Notes under the pieces: generated by a model
The model's database searches: none
What the model saw: only the letters and a program-made list of their open reading frames with translations
Told to the model about the DNA's origin: nothing
Program-made: the position numbers and the translations under genes
Assembly (NCBI GenBank): GCA_028696165.1
Contig: JAQVHQ010000002.1
Span: 62,001 to 126,000 of the forward strand
Reading direction: 5' to 3'
Source: Lachnospiraceae bacterium
GTDB lineage: Bacteria > Bacillota > Clostridia > Lachnospirales > Lachnospiraceae
DNA: 64,000 nucleotides
Part shown: positions 33,810 through 43,611 of the stretch, in pieces
Numbering within the stretch: position 1 is the stretch's first letter
How the letters are laid out: every line of letters starts with the position of its first letter

Positions 33810-34646
33810 TCATATGTTAGAACTCATAAGAAACTGTAATTCATAAGGGCAATTCTTGTAAGATACCAGGTTATCCTCGTGCTCATTGCCAATTACCCAC
33901 ACAGGTTTTTTCAGCTTTTTAAAATATTCCTGTATCAGGTTAACATTTAATTCCTCCATATGACGCAAACGAAAACTAAAGCACAGGTAATCTCCCTGAT
34001 CAAACTCCAGCGTAGTTGCATCTTTCGGAAGATCATCTTCTCTCACCAAATCCTGATAATTGGAAATATAGATAAAATAGCCCTTGGGTACCCACTGCTG
34101 TTTGATAATATCCTCATAATCCAGCAAATATCCAAACTGCCTTCTAAAGTTCATACCATATTTGGCATATTCATTTTTTAATTTTGCGAGGCGAATCTCT
34201 ATATCCTCAACACTCTCACCCGGTTCACACTTTGTATACAGTACATGACGTTTCTCATGTTTTGTAATGTGAGGCAGTGCATTAACCTCAGACTGATTTA
34301 AATATTTAAAATAATCGATATACCAGTTCAAGTCCTGTTTGCGCATCTGCAGCTCTTCCATCTCTTTTTCCAGAGCCACTTCCCGATTTTCCAAGAATGA
34401 TATAATCTTGTCAACTTTTTTACCATCCATCATAACTTCTTCTATCTCAGCAAGAGATAAATCAAAGCTTCGCAGGTACTTGATGCGGTCAATGATATGG
34501 AATTGATCAAAGGTATAATAGCGATATCCTGTCTCCTCATTAATAAATGCAGGCTGCAAAAATGAAAAGGACGAGTAATTTCTAAGTGTCTGTACTGAAA
34601 TGCCCATAATTTTTGCTGTTTCACCAATTGAATATAATTTTTCCAT
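33810..34646 (-). CDS. MerR-family transcriptional regulator with GyrI-like effector domain
   Basis: The protein is 278 residues from the ATG at 34646. An ATG three codons earlier touches the ribosome-binding site and is less likely. The N-terminus is a MerR winged helix (LYSIGETAKIMGISVQTLRN, about 4-23, then GYRYYTFDQFHIIDRI), followed by a coiled dimer helix (about 70-110) and a C-terminal domain of about 160 residues resembling BmrR/GyrI-type ligand-binding folds. MerR proteins activate promoters whose -35/-10 spacing is 19-20 bp. Six such promoters with one dyad lie within about 30 kb, so this is the obvious candidate regulator. Its own promoter lacks the dyad. Confidence 0.88.
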   Translation of the reverse strand: MEKLYSIGETAKIMGISVQTLRNYSSFSFLQPAFINEETGYRYYTFDQFHIIDRIKYLRSFDLSLAEIEEVMMDGKKVDKIISFLENREVALEKEMEELQMRKQDLNWYIDYFKYLNQSEVNALPHITKHEKRHVLYTKCEPGESVEDIEIRLAKLKNEYAKYGMNFRRQFGYLLDYEDIIKQQWVPKGYFIYISNYQDLVREDDLPKDATTLEFDQGDYLCFSFRLRHMEELNVNLIQEYFKKLKKPVWVIGNEHEDNLVSYKNCPYELQFLMSSNI

Positions 34647-34678
34647 TTCCAACATCCTTTCCCGGCCAATTTTAAAAT

Positions 34679-34718
34679 CCAGTTACGAAAGTCATGCAAA
34701 ATGCTTTTTCATAACTGG
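34679..34718 (-). promoter_or_regulatory. leader hairpin upstream of the MerR gene
   Basis: CCAGTTACGAAA pairs with TTTCATAACTGG (one G-T type mismatch) around a 16-nt loop, followed by ATTTTAAAA on the minus strand. It sits just before the MerR ribosome-binding site. A candidate TATAAT lies upstream at 34740-34735. Confidence 0.5.
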
Positions 34719-34839
34719 AGTTTCCTATATTCTGAATTATAGCACAGGATTCTCAAGATGCACAGATTTTTTTGCAAACTCTATATCTCTCAGTATTTCT
34801 TTTGCACTTTTTTACTTTTAGATATGCCTGGCAACGCAA

Positions 34840-34870
34840 AACAAAGCGGACATATACAATCCGCTTTGTT
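34840..34870 (-). terminator. terminator after the D-2-hydroxyacid dehydrogenase gene
   Basis: AACAAAGCGGA / TCCGCTTTGTT, 11-bp perfect stem with TTTTG following on the minus strand. It separates the dehydrogenase from the MerR gene. Confidence 0.85.
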
Positions 34871-34903
34871 TATTATAACCTTATAACAATTGCCGTAAGG
34901 ATA

Positions 34904-35887
34904 TTAAAGTACCGCATGCGCAGTCTCTTCACCATTTTCAAAAGCATACAGACTCTCAAAACATCCTTTTACCATATCAGATACGTCTTCTGAGGTATAG
35001 AATGCAGTATGAGGACTAAGAATGACATTTGGAAATGAACGCAGTACTGCCAAATCCTGATTTTTCAGTACATCTCCTACATGATTGTAATAATAGAGAC
35101 CGTTTTCATCTTCCAATACATCCAATCCTGCTCCGCCAATTTTACCAGACTCTAATCCTTCAATCAAATCATTGGAATCAATTAATTTTCCTCTGGCTGT
35201 ATTGACTACAATCATTCCCTCTTTCATCTTATCTATATTTTCTTTTCCTATAATATGATAATTGGCATCTGTTGCATTCATATGAAGAGTAATTACATCT
35301 GCTTCTTTTAAAATAGTGTCTAAATCAGTATACTCTGCATATTGTTTTACACTTTCATTTTCATAAGGATCATAGCAGAGAATTTTGCATCCAAACCCTG
35401 ACAAATGACGAATGACCGTTGCTCCAATCTTTCCGGTACCAAGTACACCCACGGTACAGTGGCTGATATCTTTGCCGATTTTATTTTTCAACGAAAAATC
35501 CTGCAGCTCCATACGTTTCATAATATGTCCGAACTTTCTGAGACACATGAGCATCAACATAATCGCATAGTTGGCAACACCGTCTGTCGGATAGCTTACA
35601 TTAGATACGCGCATACCCAGTTTCTTTGCTGTCTCTAAATCCACATGGTCATATCCTATGGAACGACAGGTGATATATTTAACTCCTACTTTGTGGAAAG
35701 CTTCCAATATCTCTGCTGACATATCACAAGGTGTCATGCTGACTGCATCACAGCCTTCTGCGAGTTTTGCATTTTCCACAGAAGGATAATCCCCTGTATA
35801 TATGTAGTCAATCTGAAATTCCTCTTTGAATTGATCACAAAACAACTTTTCATCATACTCTCTTAATGCATAAAAACATATTTTCAT
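34904..35887 (-). CDS. D-2-hydroxyacid dehydrogenase, D-lactate-dehydrogenase-like
   Basis: The protein is 327 residues from the ATG at 35887, which has GAGGAG upstream. The longer frame would start only a few bases from the predicted -10, so it is excluded. It has the NAD loop VGVLGTGKIGATVI, VVNTARGKLID and LSPHTAFYT with the catalytic histidine. The sequence resembles fermentative D-lactate dehydrogenase and VanH-type enzymes. It should reduce pyruvate or another 2-keto acid. It is divergently transcribed from the second gamma-lyase-like gene, each with its own MerR-type promoter. Confidence 0.9.
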   Translation of the reverse strand: MKICFYALREYDEKLFCDQFKEEFQIDYIYTGDYPSVENAKLAEGCDAVSMTPCDMSAEILEAFHKVGVKYITCRSIGYDHVDLETAKKLGMRVSNVSYPTDGVANYAIMLMLMCLRKFGHIMKRMELQDFSLKNKIGKDISHCTVGVLGTGKIGATVIRHLSGFGCKILCYDPYENESVKQYAEYTDLDTILKEADVITLHMNATDANYHIIGKENIDKMKEGMIVVNTARGKLIDSNDLIEGLESGKIGGAGLDVLEDENGLYYYNHVGDVLKNQDLAVLRSFPNVILSPHTAFYTSEDVSDMVKGCFESLYAFENGEETAHAVL

Positions 35888-35943
35888 AACAAGCTCCTCT
35901 CTTATATGAATCATTTTTATTTTTCTATATTCTGATACCACGC

Positions 35944-35974
35944 ATTATAGTGTCTATAATTAATAGAGAGTCAA
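35944..35974 (-). promoter_or_regulatory. MerR-type promoter for the D-2-hydroxyacid dehydrogenase gene
   Basis: Minus-strand TTGACT (35974-35969), 19-bp spacer CTCTATTAATTATAGACAC, perfect TATAAT (35949-35944). The start codon is 57 bp from the -10. Confidence 0.78.
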
Positions 35975-35999
35975 CTATTTTATTTTTTTATTTTTCCCA

Positions 36000-36030
36000 T
36001 TGACTCTATAACTATTATATAGCTTAAGAT
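36000..36030 (+). promoter_or_regulatory. MerR-type promoter for the second gamma-lyase-like gene
   Basis: TTGACT (36000-36005), 19-bp spacer CTATAACTATTATATAGCT, TAAGAT (36025-36030). It is back to back with the dehydrogenase promoter, the two -35 elements 25 bp apart. Confidence 0.76.
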
Positions 36031-36062
36031 AACCTAAACAAAGAAAAAAGGAGCACAATATT

Positions 36063-37277
36063 ATGAAAAAAATAGAATTCAAATTTGATGACATGGAATT
36101 TCATGAAGACACCCGAATCCTTTTTGAAGGAAAAGGTGTAGCAGGAATGGATATCGCCCCGGAAGCATTCCCTCTTTTTATGACAAGCGCATTTAACCTT
36201 GGCAATCTGCATGATGTAGAAAAAGCTTATGAAAATAAGGATTACACCTACATCCGTACCAGAAATCCAAACCGTAAAGCACTTGCCGATAATCTGACCT
36301 ATCTGGAACAGGGTGAAGATACCTTAGTTTTCTCCTCTGGAATGGGTGCAATCACAACTACTTATTTCGCACTTTTACAGCCAGGCGATCATTTCTTATG
36401 TAATGAAAATATTTATGGTGAAACTTTTGATGCAATTACTTCTTTATTAAAAAACTATGGTGTTACCGCTGAGTTTGTTCCATTTGATAACTTAGAAGCT
36501 GTAAAGGCTGCTATCAAGCCAAACACCAAGATGCTCTACACAGAAGTAGCCAGCAACCCAACCGATCGCCTGTGTGATATCGAAGAAGTTGCGAAGATTG
36601 CTCACGAAGCAGGAGCATGGCTGATGGTAGACAATACATTTACCACACCTATCTGCATCAAACCACTTACTCTGGGAGCTGATATCGTCATTAACTCTCT
36701 GACCAAATTTTTAAATGGACATGCTGATGCATTGGCTGGTTCTATTACTGTAAAAGATATGGACCTTTTTGAAAAAATTCAGACTGTCAGAATGTTAACA
36801 GGAACCAGCGGATGCCCATTTGCTTCCTGGATGGTATACCGCGGTATCTTTACTGCAGATTTACGTATCAGAAAGCAGTGTGAAAATGCAGCAAAACTTG
36901 CATTAGCTTTGGCTGAAAATCCACATGTTAACTTCGTAAATCACCCGGCTGTCAGCACACATCCACAGTATGAACTGGGTAAAAAGCTGTTCCGTTCACC
37001 GGAAGAAGCAACTGGTATGTTAAGCTTCGAGATGCCAAATGACAGAGATAAAATCAGCGAATTCGTAGACAGACTTCACATTGCTAAATATGCACCAACC
37101 CTTGGTGGAATTCGTACTTCCCTTTCTTACCCACTGCTTTCTTCTCATATGCATGTACCGGAAGAAGACCTGAAGAAAATGAACATCTCTGGTGGATTAA
37201 TGAGAGTATCTGTTGGTATTGAAAATCCCGATGATTTGATTGCTGACTTCAATAATGCTTTAAAGGTATTTGATTGA
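36063..37277 (+). CDS. trans-sulfuration-family PLP enzyme, methionine gamma-lyase-like
   Basis: This 404-residue paralogue of the enzyme at 28277 has SSGMGAITTTYFALL, LMVDNTFTTP (Asp about 190) and NSLTKFLNGHADAL with the PLP lysine at about 215. It should catalyse alpha,gamma- or alpha,beta-elimination on a sulfur amino acid. GGAGC precedes the ATG, and a strong bidirectional terminator follows. It shares a divergent control region with the dehydrogenase, which could reduce the 2-keto acid it makes. Substrates of the two paralogues may differ; this cannot be told from sequence. Confidence 0.88.
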   Translation: MKKIEFKFDDMEFHEDTRILFEGKGVAGMDIAPEAFPLFMTSAFNLGNLHDVEKAYENKDYTYIRTRNPNRKALADNLTYLEQGEDTLVFSSGMGAITTTYFALLQPGDHFLCNENIYGETFDAITSLLKNYGVTAEFVPFDNLEAVKAAIKPNTKMLYTEVASNPTDRLCDIEEVAKIAHEAGAWLMVDNTFTTPICIKPLTLGADIVINSLTKFLNGHADALAGSITVKDMDLFEKIQTVRMLTGTSGCPFASWMVYRGIFTADLRIRKQCENAAKLALALAENPHVNFVNHPAVSTHPQYELGKKLFRSPEEATGMLSFEMPNDRDKISEFVDRLHIAKYAPTLGGIRTSLSYPLLSSHMHVPEEDLKKMNISGGLMRVSVGIENPDDLIADFNNALKVFD

Positions 37278-37324
37278 TTTGAAGCTAAGTAATTATTTAC
37301 TTTCCCTAATGCTTTAAATATAAA

Positions 37325-37365
37325 GAAGGAAGCATATCACTTTTTTAATGTGATATGCTTCCTTC
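37325..37365. terminator. bidirectional terminator
   Basis: A 16-bp perfect stem GAAGGAAGCATATCAC and complement around a 9-nt loop, between the convergent gamma-lyase-like gene and thiC, with T-rich and A-rich flanks. Confidence 0.92.
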
Positions 37366-37390
37366 TCTTTTGTTTTTAATATGTTTCTTC

Positions 37391-38695
37391 CTATAATATA
37401 TCTATATATTCACCATTCAAAGCCTTATTCATACTTCTCACCGCGCAGAACTTACCGCACATAGAACAGGTATCCTCATGTTCCGGTTTTCTCTCATCCC
37501 TGATTCGCTTAGCTGTCTCTGGATCAATAGAACATTCCCACTGTTTATCCCAGTCGAAGGTGCGTCTCGCATCAGCCATAGTATCATCTATATCTCTGGC
37601 ATGCGGTATATGTTTTGCAATATCTGCTGCATGGGCAGCGATTCTAGAAGCAATGATTCCCTGTTTTACATCTTCTACATTAGGTAGTGCAAGATGTTCC
37701 GCCGGTGTTACATAACACAGAAAAGCTGCTCCTGCCGAAGCTGCGACCGCACCGCCAATAGCTGAAGTAATATGGTCGTATCCAGGTGCGATGTCTGTCA
37801 CAAGAGGTCCAAGTACATAGAATGGTGCGCCCATACAGATGGTCTGCTGTATCTTCATATTTGCTTCAATCTGATCCAGAGGCATATGTCCAGGTCCTTC
37901 CACCATTACCTGTACATCCTTTTCCCAGGCGCGTTTTGTAAGTTCTCCCAGACGAACCAGTTCTTCTATCTGGCATACATCACTGGCATCCGCCAGACAC
38001 CCCGGACGACAGGCATCTCCCAGTGAAACGGTCACGTCATACTCACGACAAATATCCAGGATTTCGTCATAATACTCATAAAATGGATTTTCTTCTCCTG
38101 TCATGCTCATCCACGCAAAAACCAGTGAACCGCCGCGGGATACGATATTCATTTTCCTCTTATGCTTTTTGATCTGTTCTATGGTTTTTCTGGTTATACC
38201 ACAATGAAGTGTCACAAAATCCACTCCATCCTGTGCATGCAGACGTACCACATCGATAAAATCTTTCGCAGTAAGAGTCGCTAAATCCCTCTGGTAATGG
38301 ATTACACTGTCATAGATAGGTACAGTTCCAATCATCGCCGGACATTCACTGGTAAGTTTCTTTCTAAAAGGTTGGGTATTTCCGTGGGAAGACAGGTCCA
38401 TAATAGCCTCTGCCCCCATATCCACTGCCGCCATAACTTTTTGCATCTCGATATCATAATCTTTACAGTCCTTAGAAACACCCAGATTGACATTAATCTT
38501 GGTTCGAAGCATGGAACCTACTCCATTTGGTTCGATACAGGTATGAAGTTTATTGGCGCAGATTGCAACTTGCCCTTTTGCTACCAGTTTCTGGATTTCT
38601 TCTACTGTACGATACTCCTTTTTAGCTACTGATTTCATCTCCGGGGTTATGATACCACGTTTTGCAGCATCCATCTGTGTTGTATATTCTCTCAT
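37391..38695 (-). CDS. thiC: phosphomethylpyrimidine synthase
   Basis: This 434-residue radical-SAM enzyme converts aminoimidazole ribotide to hydroxymethylpyrimidine phosphate. The C-terminal cluster motif CSMCGKFC, with cysteines in the CxxCx4C arrangement, holds the 4Fe-4S cluster. Conserved segments [20 protein letters not shown] and [12 protein letters not shown] are present. It lacks the N-terminal extension of proteobacterial ThiC, as usual in Clostridia. It is the last gene of the thiamine operon, 27 bp after thiD. Confidence 0.97.
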   Translation of the reverse strand: MREYTTQMDAAKRGIITPEMKSVAKKEYRTVEEIQKLVAKGQVAICANKLHTCIEPNGVGSMLRTKINVNLGVSKDCKDYDIEMQKVMAAVDMGAEAIMDLSSHGNTQPFRKKLTSECPAMIGTVPIYDSVIHYQRDLATLTAKDFIDVVRLHAQDGVDFVTLHCGITRKTIEQIKKHKRKMNIVSRGGSLVFAWMSMTGEENPFYEYYDEILDICREYDVTVSLGDACRPGCLADASDVCQIEELVRLGELTKRAWEKDVQVMVEGPGHMPLDQIEANMKIQQTICMGAPFYVLGPLVTDIAPGYDHITSAIGGAVAASAGAAFLCYVTPAEHLALPNVEDVKQGIIASRIAAHAADIAKHIPHARDIDDTMADARRTFDWDKQWECSIDPETAKRIRDERKPEHEDTCSMCGKFCAVRSMNKALNGEYIDIL

Positions 38696-38721
38696 TTTTT
38701 ATATTCCTTTCAAAGTAGATA

Positions 38722-39552
38722 TTAATTATATGATTTTGCTGTGCCTGCAAACTGGCTGGTGAGATCAAATGCATGATTCATAGGTCCTGAACCCCGCCCC
38801 AAATCAAGCATGGCTCCAAGTGCTCCGGATATGTACTCCTTTGCCCTCTGAACGGAATCTTCAAGGATAAATCCTTTTGCAAGGTTCGAAGCTATAGCGC
38901 TGGACAGCGTACACCCTGTACCATGTGTATTGTCATTATCGATTCGACTGCCTTCAAACCATCTGTATGAACCTTTCTGGAATAGTAAATCATTGGCAGT
39001 ATTTAGCGCAGAATCGCTTAGTTTGTGCCCGCCTTTTAATAAGACTGCGCATCCGTATGTTTTACTGATTTTTGCTGCTGCCCGAAGCATATCATCCTGA
39101 TTTGAAATCGCAATTCCTGACAAAGAATTAGCCTCAGGTATATTGGGTGTAACAAGAGCTGCCAGGGTAAAAAGTTCTTTGGCAAGTATCTCCGCGGCTT
39201 CTGTTTTCAGAAGCTTCGAGCCGCTGGTTGCCACCATAACCGGATCCACTACTACATTCTTTGCCTCATATTTTTTTAATCTGTCTGCTGTCACATGGAT
39301 TAATTCTGACGAAGATACCATTCCAACCTTTACTGCATCCGGATAGATATCTTCAAATACTGCATCTATCTGCTGCTGCAAGAATTGGGGGGTGACCTCC
39401 GATATCGCCATAACGCCGGTTGTGTTCTGTGCAGTAAGCGCAGTAATTGCACTCATTGCATAGACACCATTCATGGTCATTGTCTTAATATCTGCCTGAA
39501 TACCGGCACCTCCGCAGGAATCTGAACCTGCGATTGATAATGCTGTTTTCAT
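38722..39552 (-). CDS. thiD: hydroxymethylpyrimidine / phosphomethylpyrimidine kinase
   Basis: This 276-residue kinase has the ThiD N-terminal SIAGSDSCGGAGIQADIKT and the C-terminal NTHGTGCTLSSAIA anion hole with the catalytic cysteine. It phosphorylates HMP twice to give HMP diphosphate for ThiE. It lies between thiE and thiC in the operon under the TPP riboswitch. Confidence 0.96.
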   Translation of the reverse strand: MKTALSIAGSDSCGGAGIQADIKTMTMNGVYAMSAITALTAQNTTGVMAISEVTPQFLQQQIDAVFEDIYPDAVKVGMVSSSELIHVTADRLKKYEAKNVVVDPVMVATSGSKLLKTEAAEILAKELFTLAALVTPNIPEANSLSGIAISNQDDMLRAAAKISKTYGCAVLLKGGHKLSDSALNTANDLLFQKGSYRWFEGSRIDNDNTHGTGCTLSSAIASNLAKGFILEDSVQRAKEYISGALGAMLDLGRGSGPMNHAFDLTSQFAGTAKSYN

Positions 39553-39574
39553 ACTTTCTCCTTATGCGCTATTT

Positions 39575-40213
39575 TTATATAATCATATCTTTTACTTTTT
39601 CTTTAAGCTTTTTGGCTGTTTCTTCTATGTCATCTGCCGAAAAAACGGCAGATACTACGGCGATACCAGCCATACCACCACCTTGGATTTCCTGCATATT
39701 AGAAAGACTGATGCCGCCAATAGCTACTGCCGGAATCGATACCGAAGAACATATCTCTTTCAATTGCTTAGTGGTAATACGGATGGCTTTGGTTTTCGTG
39801 GGAGATGGAAATACTGCACCCACCCCCAGATAATTGGCTCCGTCAGCCTCTGCCGCCTTTGCCTGCTCCACCGTCTTAGCTGTCGCACCTATAATAAAAT
39901 CTTTTGGAACATTTTGTCGAATCTCGGCAACAGATGTGTCTTCTATTCCCACATGAACGCCATCTGCTCCACTTTCAATAGCCGCCTCTACATCATCATT
40001 TATAATAAGCGGAACCTGGAACCTATGACATAATTCTTTTATCTGTACGGCTTCTTCTATAAGCAGTTCCCTGGTAAGATTCTTTTCCCGGAGCTGAACC
40101 ATGGTGACACCGCCCTTTAGAGCATCTTCAATCTGCTCATATAAAGTCTGACGTCCAACCCAACTGCGGTCACTTACTGCATATAACAGCAGCATTTCTT
40201 TTTGAAATTTCAT
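39575..40213 (-). CDS. thiE: thiamine-phosphate synthase
   Basis: This 212-residue TIM-barrel enzyme joins HMP-PP to the thiazole phosphate. It has the diphosphate and Mg ligands TMVQLREKN and IINDDVEAA, the catalytic GADGVHVG, and the phosphate loops YLGVGAVFPSPTK and AIGGIS. All the usual ThiE residues are present, in contrast to the neighbouring ThiE-like protein, so this copy should be the working synthase. Confidence 0.95.
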   Translation of the reverse strand: MKFQKEMLLLYAVSDRSWVGRQTLYEQIEDALKGGVTMVQLREKNLTRELLIEEAVQIKELCHRFQVPLIINDDVEAAIESGADGVHVGIEDTSVAEIRQNVPKDFIIGATAKTVEQAKAAEADGANYLGVGAVFPSPTKTKAIRITTKQLKEICSSVSIPAVAIGGISLSNMQEIQGGGMAGIAVVSAVFSADDIEETAKKLKEKVKDMII

Positions 40214-40249
40214 TTTCGTCTCCTGTCAAAGATAGTTTTCATATTTGAT

Positions 40250-40918
40250 TCAATGAAAGCATTTTAAATATTCTTTTGGATTTTCGCATACCATAGCACT
40301 GCTCATGATACATGCGCCTGCGGCTTTGGCAGTTCTTATTTCTTCTATATTCTTCTCATCGATACCGCCAATAGCATAAACCGGAATAGAAACACTTTCA
40401 CATATATTTTGAAGAAACTTAAGCCCACGTCCAGGCATTCCTTTCTTGCAGTCTGTATTAAATATGTGCCCTGCGGTAATGTAAGTGCATCCCAGTCTTT
40501 CAGCTTCCAAAGCATCTTCCAGTGAATGACAGGAAGCCCCAAGGATTACAAATCTCTTTTTATCCATATCAGACATTTTCCGTAAAACTGGAAGCGGTAC
40601 GTGAAATGCCTTGCAATTTAATTTTTTTGCGGTTTCTGTAAAGCTGTGTATGACGCAGACTGTGTTGTATTTTTTGCAGATTTTTAAAACTGTCTCTGCC
40701 AATACACTGTATTCCTCTTCATTCATATCTTTTTCTCTAAGAATTATCCCTGCCGGATGTGCCGCTGCCAGCTTTTCGACTCTATCCAGAAAGTTTTCCC
40801 GGCAGAGCGTGCGATTTGTCACACACCAGATATCAGATATCATGCGCTTCTTCACACTTTGCATATCTGATATTGCGGATTTTATCACGCATCGCCTATC
40901 AGACATACACATAATCAT
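40250..40918 (-). CDS. ThiE/TenI-like protein, probably not the main synthase
   Basis: A 222-residue frame overlaps the 3' end of thiH by 20 bp. The family similarity begins at about residue 26 (MISDIWCVTNR), so an internal start near 40843 is possible. It keeps ILREKDMNEEEY, FHVPLPVL, AGHIFNTDCKKG and YAIGGID of the ThiE/TenI fold. But the ThiE IINDD motif is CVIHSF and GVHVG is FHVPL, removing Mg/diphosphate ligands. TenI-type proteins are thiazole tautomerases or degenerate ThiE relatives; the pattern fits that better than synthase activity (inference). Confidence 0.82.
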   Translation of the reverse strand: MIMCMSDRRCVIKSAISDMQSVKKRMISDIWCVTNRTLCRENFLDRVEKLAAAHPAGIILREKDMNEEEYSVLAETVLKICKKYNTVCVIHSFTETAKKLNCKAFHVPLPVLRKMSDMDKKRFVILGASCHSLEDALEAERLGCTYITAGHIFNTDCKKGMPGRGLKFLQNICESVSIPVYAIGGIDEKNIEEIRTAKAAGACIMSSAMVCENPKEYLKCFH

Positions 40919-42152
40919 TCAGAACCGGCTGCATTCCTTCTCCTGCAAGATCCTGATACATCTTATCAAAGCTGCGACCATCTTCTATTTCAAACTGCTC
41001 ATCCCCTGCCTTCTCATCCGTTTCTTTTCCGTTGTATTTACTTTCGTGATCACCAATTCCGGTGGATACTCCGGCGGATACTTTTGTGGCAGCGATTTTT
41101 ACAATTCCATTTCTAAATTCAGCACTTTCACGGGAAGATACGGTAATTCCCACAAAAGGAAGGAAGATACGGTAAGCACATATAATCTGGCAGAGCTGTT
41201 TCTCATGAACATCCAGGGGATTGATCTTATCATTATTGATGATAGGACGCAGTCTTGGACATGACAGGGACATTTCTGCATGAGGATATTTCCTTTGTAA
41301 ATAATACACATGCAGTGCACTGGCAAGAGCATCTTTTCTAAAATCCGAAAGGCCAAGCAATGCAGAAAATGCTACGCCTCTCATGCCGCCCATCAGTGCA
41401 CGTTCCTGGGACTCAAAGCGATAAGGCCATACTCTTTTGTGTCCCATCAGATGAAGCGTCTCATATTTATCTGTATCATAAGTTTCCTGGAAAACTGTCA
41501 CATAATCCGCTCCACACTCGTGCAGATAACGGTATTCATCAGTATTTACCGGATATATCTCCAAGCCAACCATACGAAAATACTTTCTGGCCAGCTTGCA
41601 GGCTTCCCCGATATACGCTACATCGCTCTTTGCCCGACTCTCTCCAGTGAGCATCAGAATCTCTTCCATACCACTGTCAGCAATAACTTTCATCTCATGT
41701 TCAATCTGTTCCATGGATAATTTCATACGGTGAATATGGTTATAACAGTTAAATCCGCAATAGACACAATAGTTTTCACAGTAATTTGCAATGTAAAGCG
41801 GTGTAAACATATATACTGTATTCCCAAAATGTCTGCTTGTTTCCAACTTTGCCCGCTGTGCCATCTGCTCTAGATATGGCTCTGCCGCCGGTGAGAGAAG
41901 TGCCTTAAAGTCCTCTACAGAGCAGGTCTCATGTTCTAAAGCTGCTTTTACATCCTTTGCCGTATACTTCTCATATTCGTATGTATTCATCTGATTCATA
42001 ACATTTGCACGGACATCGGATTCTATCTGCTCCATACCCGGCATATATTCCATATGATTTTTTCTGGAGGAAGGATCGGTTTCCAAAGCGTGCTTTTTTT
42101 CCAGTGCTTTGGGTGATAAATACTCTGAATCTATCAAAAATTGATTTTCCAT
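40899..42152 (-). CDS. thiH: 2-iminoacetate synthase
   Basis: This 417-residue radical-SAM enzyme cleaves tyrosine to dehydroglycine for thiazole formation. The motif CENYCVYC (CxxxCxxC) binds the cluster and follows the N-terminal helices. EEILMLTGESRAKSD and the C-terminal STGIGDHESK are conserved. Use of ThiH rather than glycine oxidase (ThiO) fits an anaerobe. It is followed by a ThiE-like gene with a small overlap and preceded by thiG at 14 bp. Confidence 0.96.
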   Translation of the reverse strand: MENQFLIDSEYLSPKALEKKHALETDPSSRKNHMEYMPGMEQIESDVRANVMNQMNTYEYEKYTAKDVKAALEHETCSVEDFKALLSPAAEPYLEQMAQRAKLETSRHFGNTVYMFTPLYIANYCENYCVYCGFNCYNHIHRMKLSMEQIEHEMKVIADSGMEEILMLTGESRAKSDVAYIGEACKLARKYFRMVGLEIYPVNTDEYRYLHECGADYVTVFQETYDTDKYETLHLMGHKRVWPYRFESQERALMGGMRGVAFSALLGLSDFRKDALASALHVYYLQRKYPHAEMSLSCPRLRPIINNDKINPLDVHEKQLCQIICAYRIFLPFVGITVSSRESAEFRNGIVKIAATKVSAGVSTGIGDHESKYNGKETDEKAGDEQFEIEDGRSFDKMYQDLAGEGMQPVLNDYVYV

Positions 42153-42166
42153 CTTCTATCCCCCCT

Positions 42167-42937
42167 TTAGTCTCTCAAGAAACCGGTCAAAGGATCCGAT
42201 GCTGCGGCCCCGCGGGTAAGGACTCTGCCGAGACCCGCAAGATAAGCCTTTCTTCCGGATTCAATTGCCAGTTTAAAAGCAGATGCCATCATTGGTAAAT
42301 CTCCTGCTGTTGCCAGGGCAGTATTTGCCATAATCGCTGCTGCTCCCATTTCCATAGCCTCACAAGCCTGGGATGGCCTGCCGATTCCTGCATCTACAAT
42401 AATCGGCAAATCAATTTCATCAATTAGAATCTGAATAAATTCTTTGGTTGCCAACCCTTTATTAGAACCGATAGGAGAGGCCAGAGGCATAACAGCTGCC
42501 GCTCCTGCACTTACCATATCGCGAGCCGCATATAAATCCGGATACATATATGGCATAACTACAAAGCCTTCCCTGGCAAGAATTTCTGTAGCTTTAATGG
42601 TCTCCTGATTATCCGGGAGTAAATATTTAGAATCACGCATGATTTCTATTTTCACAAAATCTCCGCATCCTAATTCACGGGCCAGTCTGGCGATGCGCAC
42701 TGCCTCCTCTGCGTTTCTGGCTCCGCTTGTGTTGGGAAGCAGAGTAATTTTCTTTGGAATCACATCCAGAATATTTTCCTGTTCTTTCGTATTGGCACGG
42801 CGCACTGCAAGAGTGATAATTTCTGCACCTGCGTCTCTTACTGCTGCTTCTATAAGGCTCAATGAATATTTTCCAGAACCGAGAATAAATCTCGAATCGA
42901 ATTCATGTCCTCCGATGACTAATTTATCATTGTTCAT
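42167..42937 (-). CDS. thiG: thiazole synthase
   Basis: This 256-residue TIM-barrel enzyme assembles the thiazole from deoxyxylulose-5-phosphate, dehydroglycine and ThiS thiocarboxylate. The Schiff-base lysine lies in [13 protein letters not shown], and the C-terminal phosphate-binding segment is [12 protein letters not shown] and MANTALA. It lies between thiF and thiH. Confidence 0.96.
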   Translation of the reverse strand: MNNDKLVIGGHEFDSRFILGSGKYSLSLIEAAVRDAGAEIITLAVRRANTKEQENILDVIPKKITLLPNTSGARNAEEAVRIARLARELGCGDFVKIEIMRDSKYLLPDNQETIKATEILAREGFVVMPYMYPDLYAARDMVSAGAAAVMPLASPIGSNKGLATKEFIQILIDEIDLPIIVDAGIGRPSQACEAMEMGAAAIMANTALATAGDLPMMASAFKLAIESGRKAYLAGLGRVLTRGAAASDPLTGFLRD

Positions 42938-42974
42938 TTTGTTTTCCTTTCTGGTGAATCTTTGTCTTTATTCT

Positions 42975-43610
42975 TTATTTGACTTCTGCTCCTGATAATA
43001 TTTGTAAAACCTTGTGAGCTTCATGGGCTGCACATAGCATCACCCGCGAAGAAACCAGACCTATACCATCATTTACATCACTGATTTCATCTCCGCATAA
43101 GTAGAAATGTTTCATCACTTTTCTCGTCTTTATACTGTTGGCACTGCCAAATCCAGCCATACCGGAACCGGATATCAGGACGGTCTGGGGCAGTTTTTCC
43201 AAAACTGTATTGACTAGCATCGCCTTCATATGTGCCTTATCAAAAGCTTCACAGATAATATCTGCTTCTTTTAAAAGTCCTTCTATATTGCCCTCTTCCA
43301 TACGCACAGCATGAGTCTCTATCTCTACATAGGGTGCAATTTCCTGAAGATTCTGCCTAAGAGCTTCGGTCTTATATTCACCTATCTGAGCTGCTTTATA
43401 TTGCTGACGATGAAGATTTGTAATGTCAACACGGTCAAAATCAATGAGAATCAGCTTTCCAATCCCTGCTCTCGCAAGTGATACTGCAATATTCGATCCC
43501 AGACCACCCAATCCGCATATTGCTACGGTTGCTGCGAAGAATCTGTTCTGCGTCTCTTTTCCATGTCGTTCTTCCAAAGCTTTTATCATCTCTTCTTTTG
43601 TCGGTATCAA
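42975..43610 (-). CDS. thiF: ThiS adenylyltransferase
   Basis: This 211-residue E1-like protein adenylates the C-terminus of ThiS. It has the nucleotide loop CGLGGLGSNIAVSLARAG, the DFDRVDITNLHRQ signature and a conserved AFDKAHMKA. I prefer the TTG at 43610, which has GGAGGTG upstream and starts one base after the thiS stop; the longer frame begins inside thiS. The short form without zinc cysteines matches clostridial ThiF. Confidence 0.9.
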   Translation of the reverse strand: MIPTKEEMIKALEERHGKETQNRFFAATVAICGLGGLGSNIAVSLARAGIGKLILIDFDRVDITNLHRQQYKAAQIGEYKTEALRQNLQEIAPYVEIETHAVRMEEGNIEGLLKEADIICEAFDKAHMKAMLVNTVLEKLPQTVLISGSGMAGFGSANSIKTRKVMKHFYLCGDEISDVNDGIGLVSSRVMLCAAHEAHKVLQILSGAEVK

Positions 43611-43611
43611 A

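Noticed and set aside
35887-35941. Longer D-2-hydroxyacid dehydrogenase starting at 35941
   Set aside because: That codon lies only a few bases from the perfect -10 at 35944-35949, so it would precede or coincide with the start of transcription.
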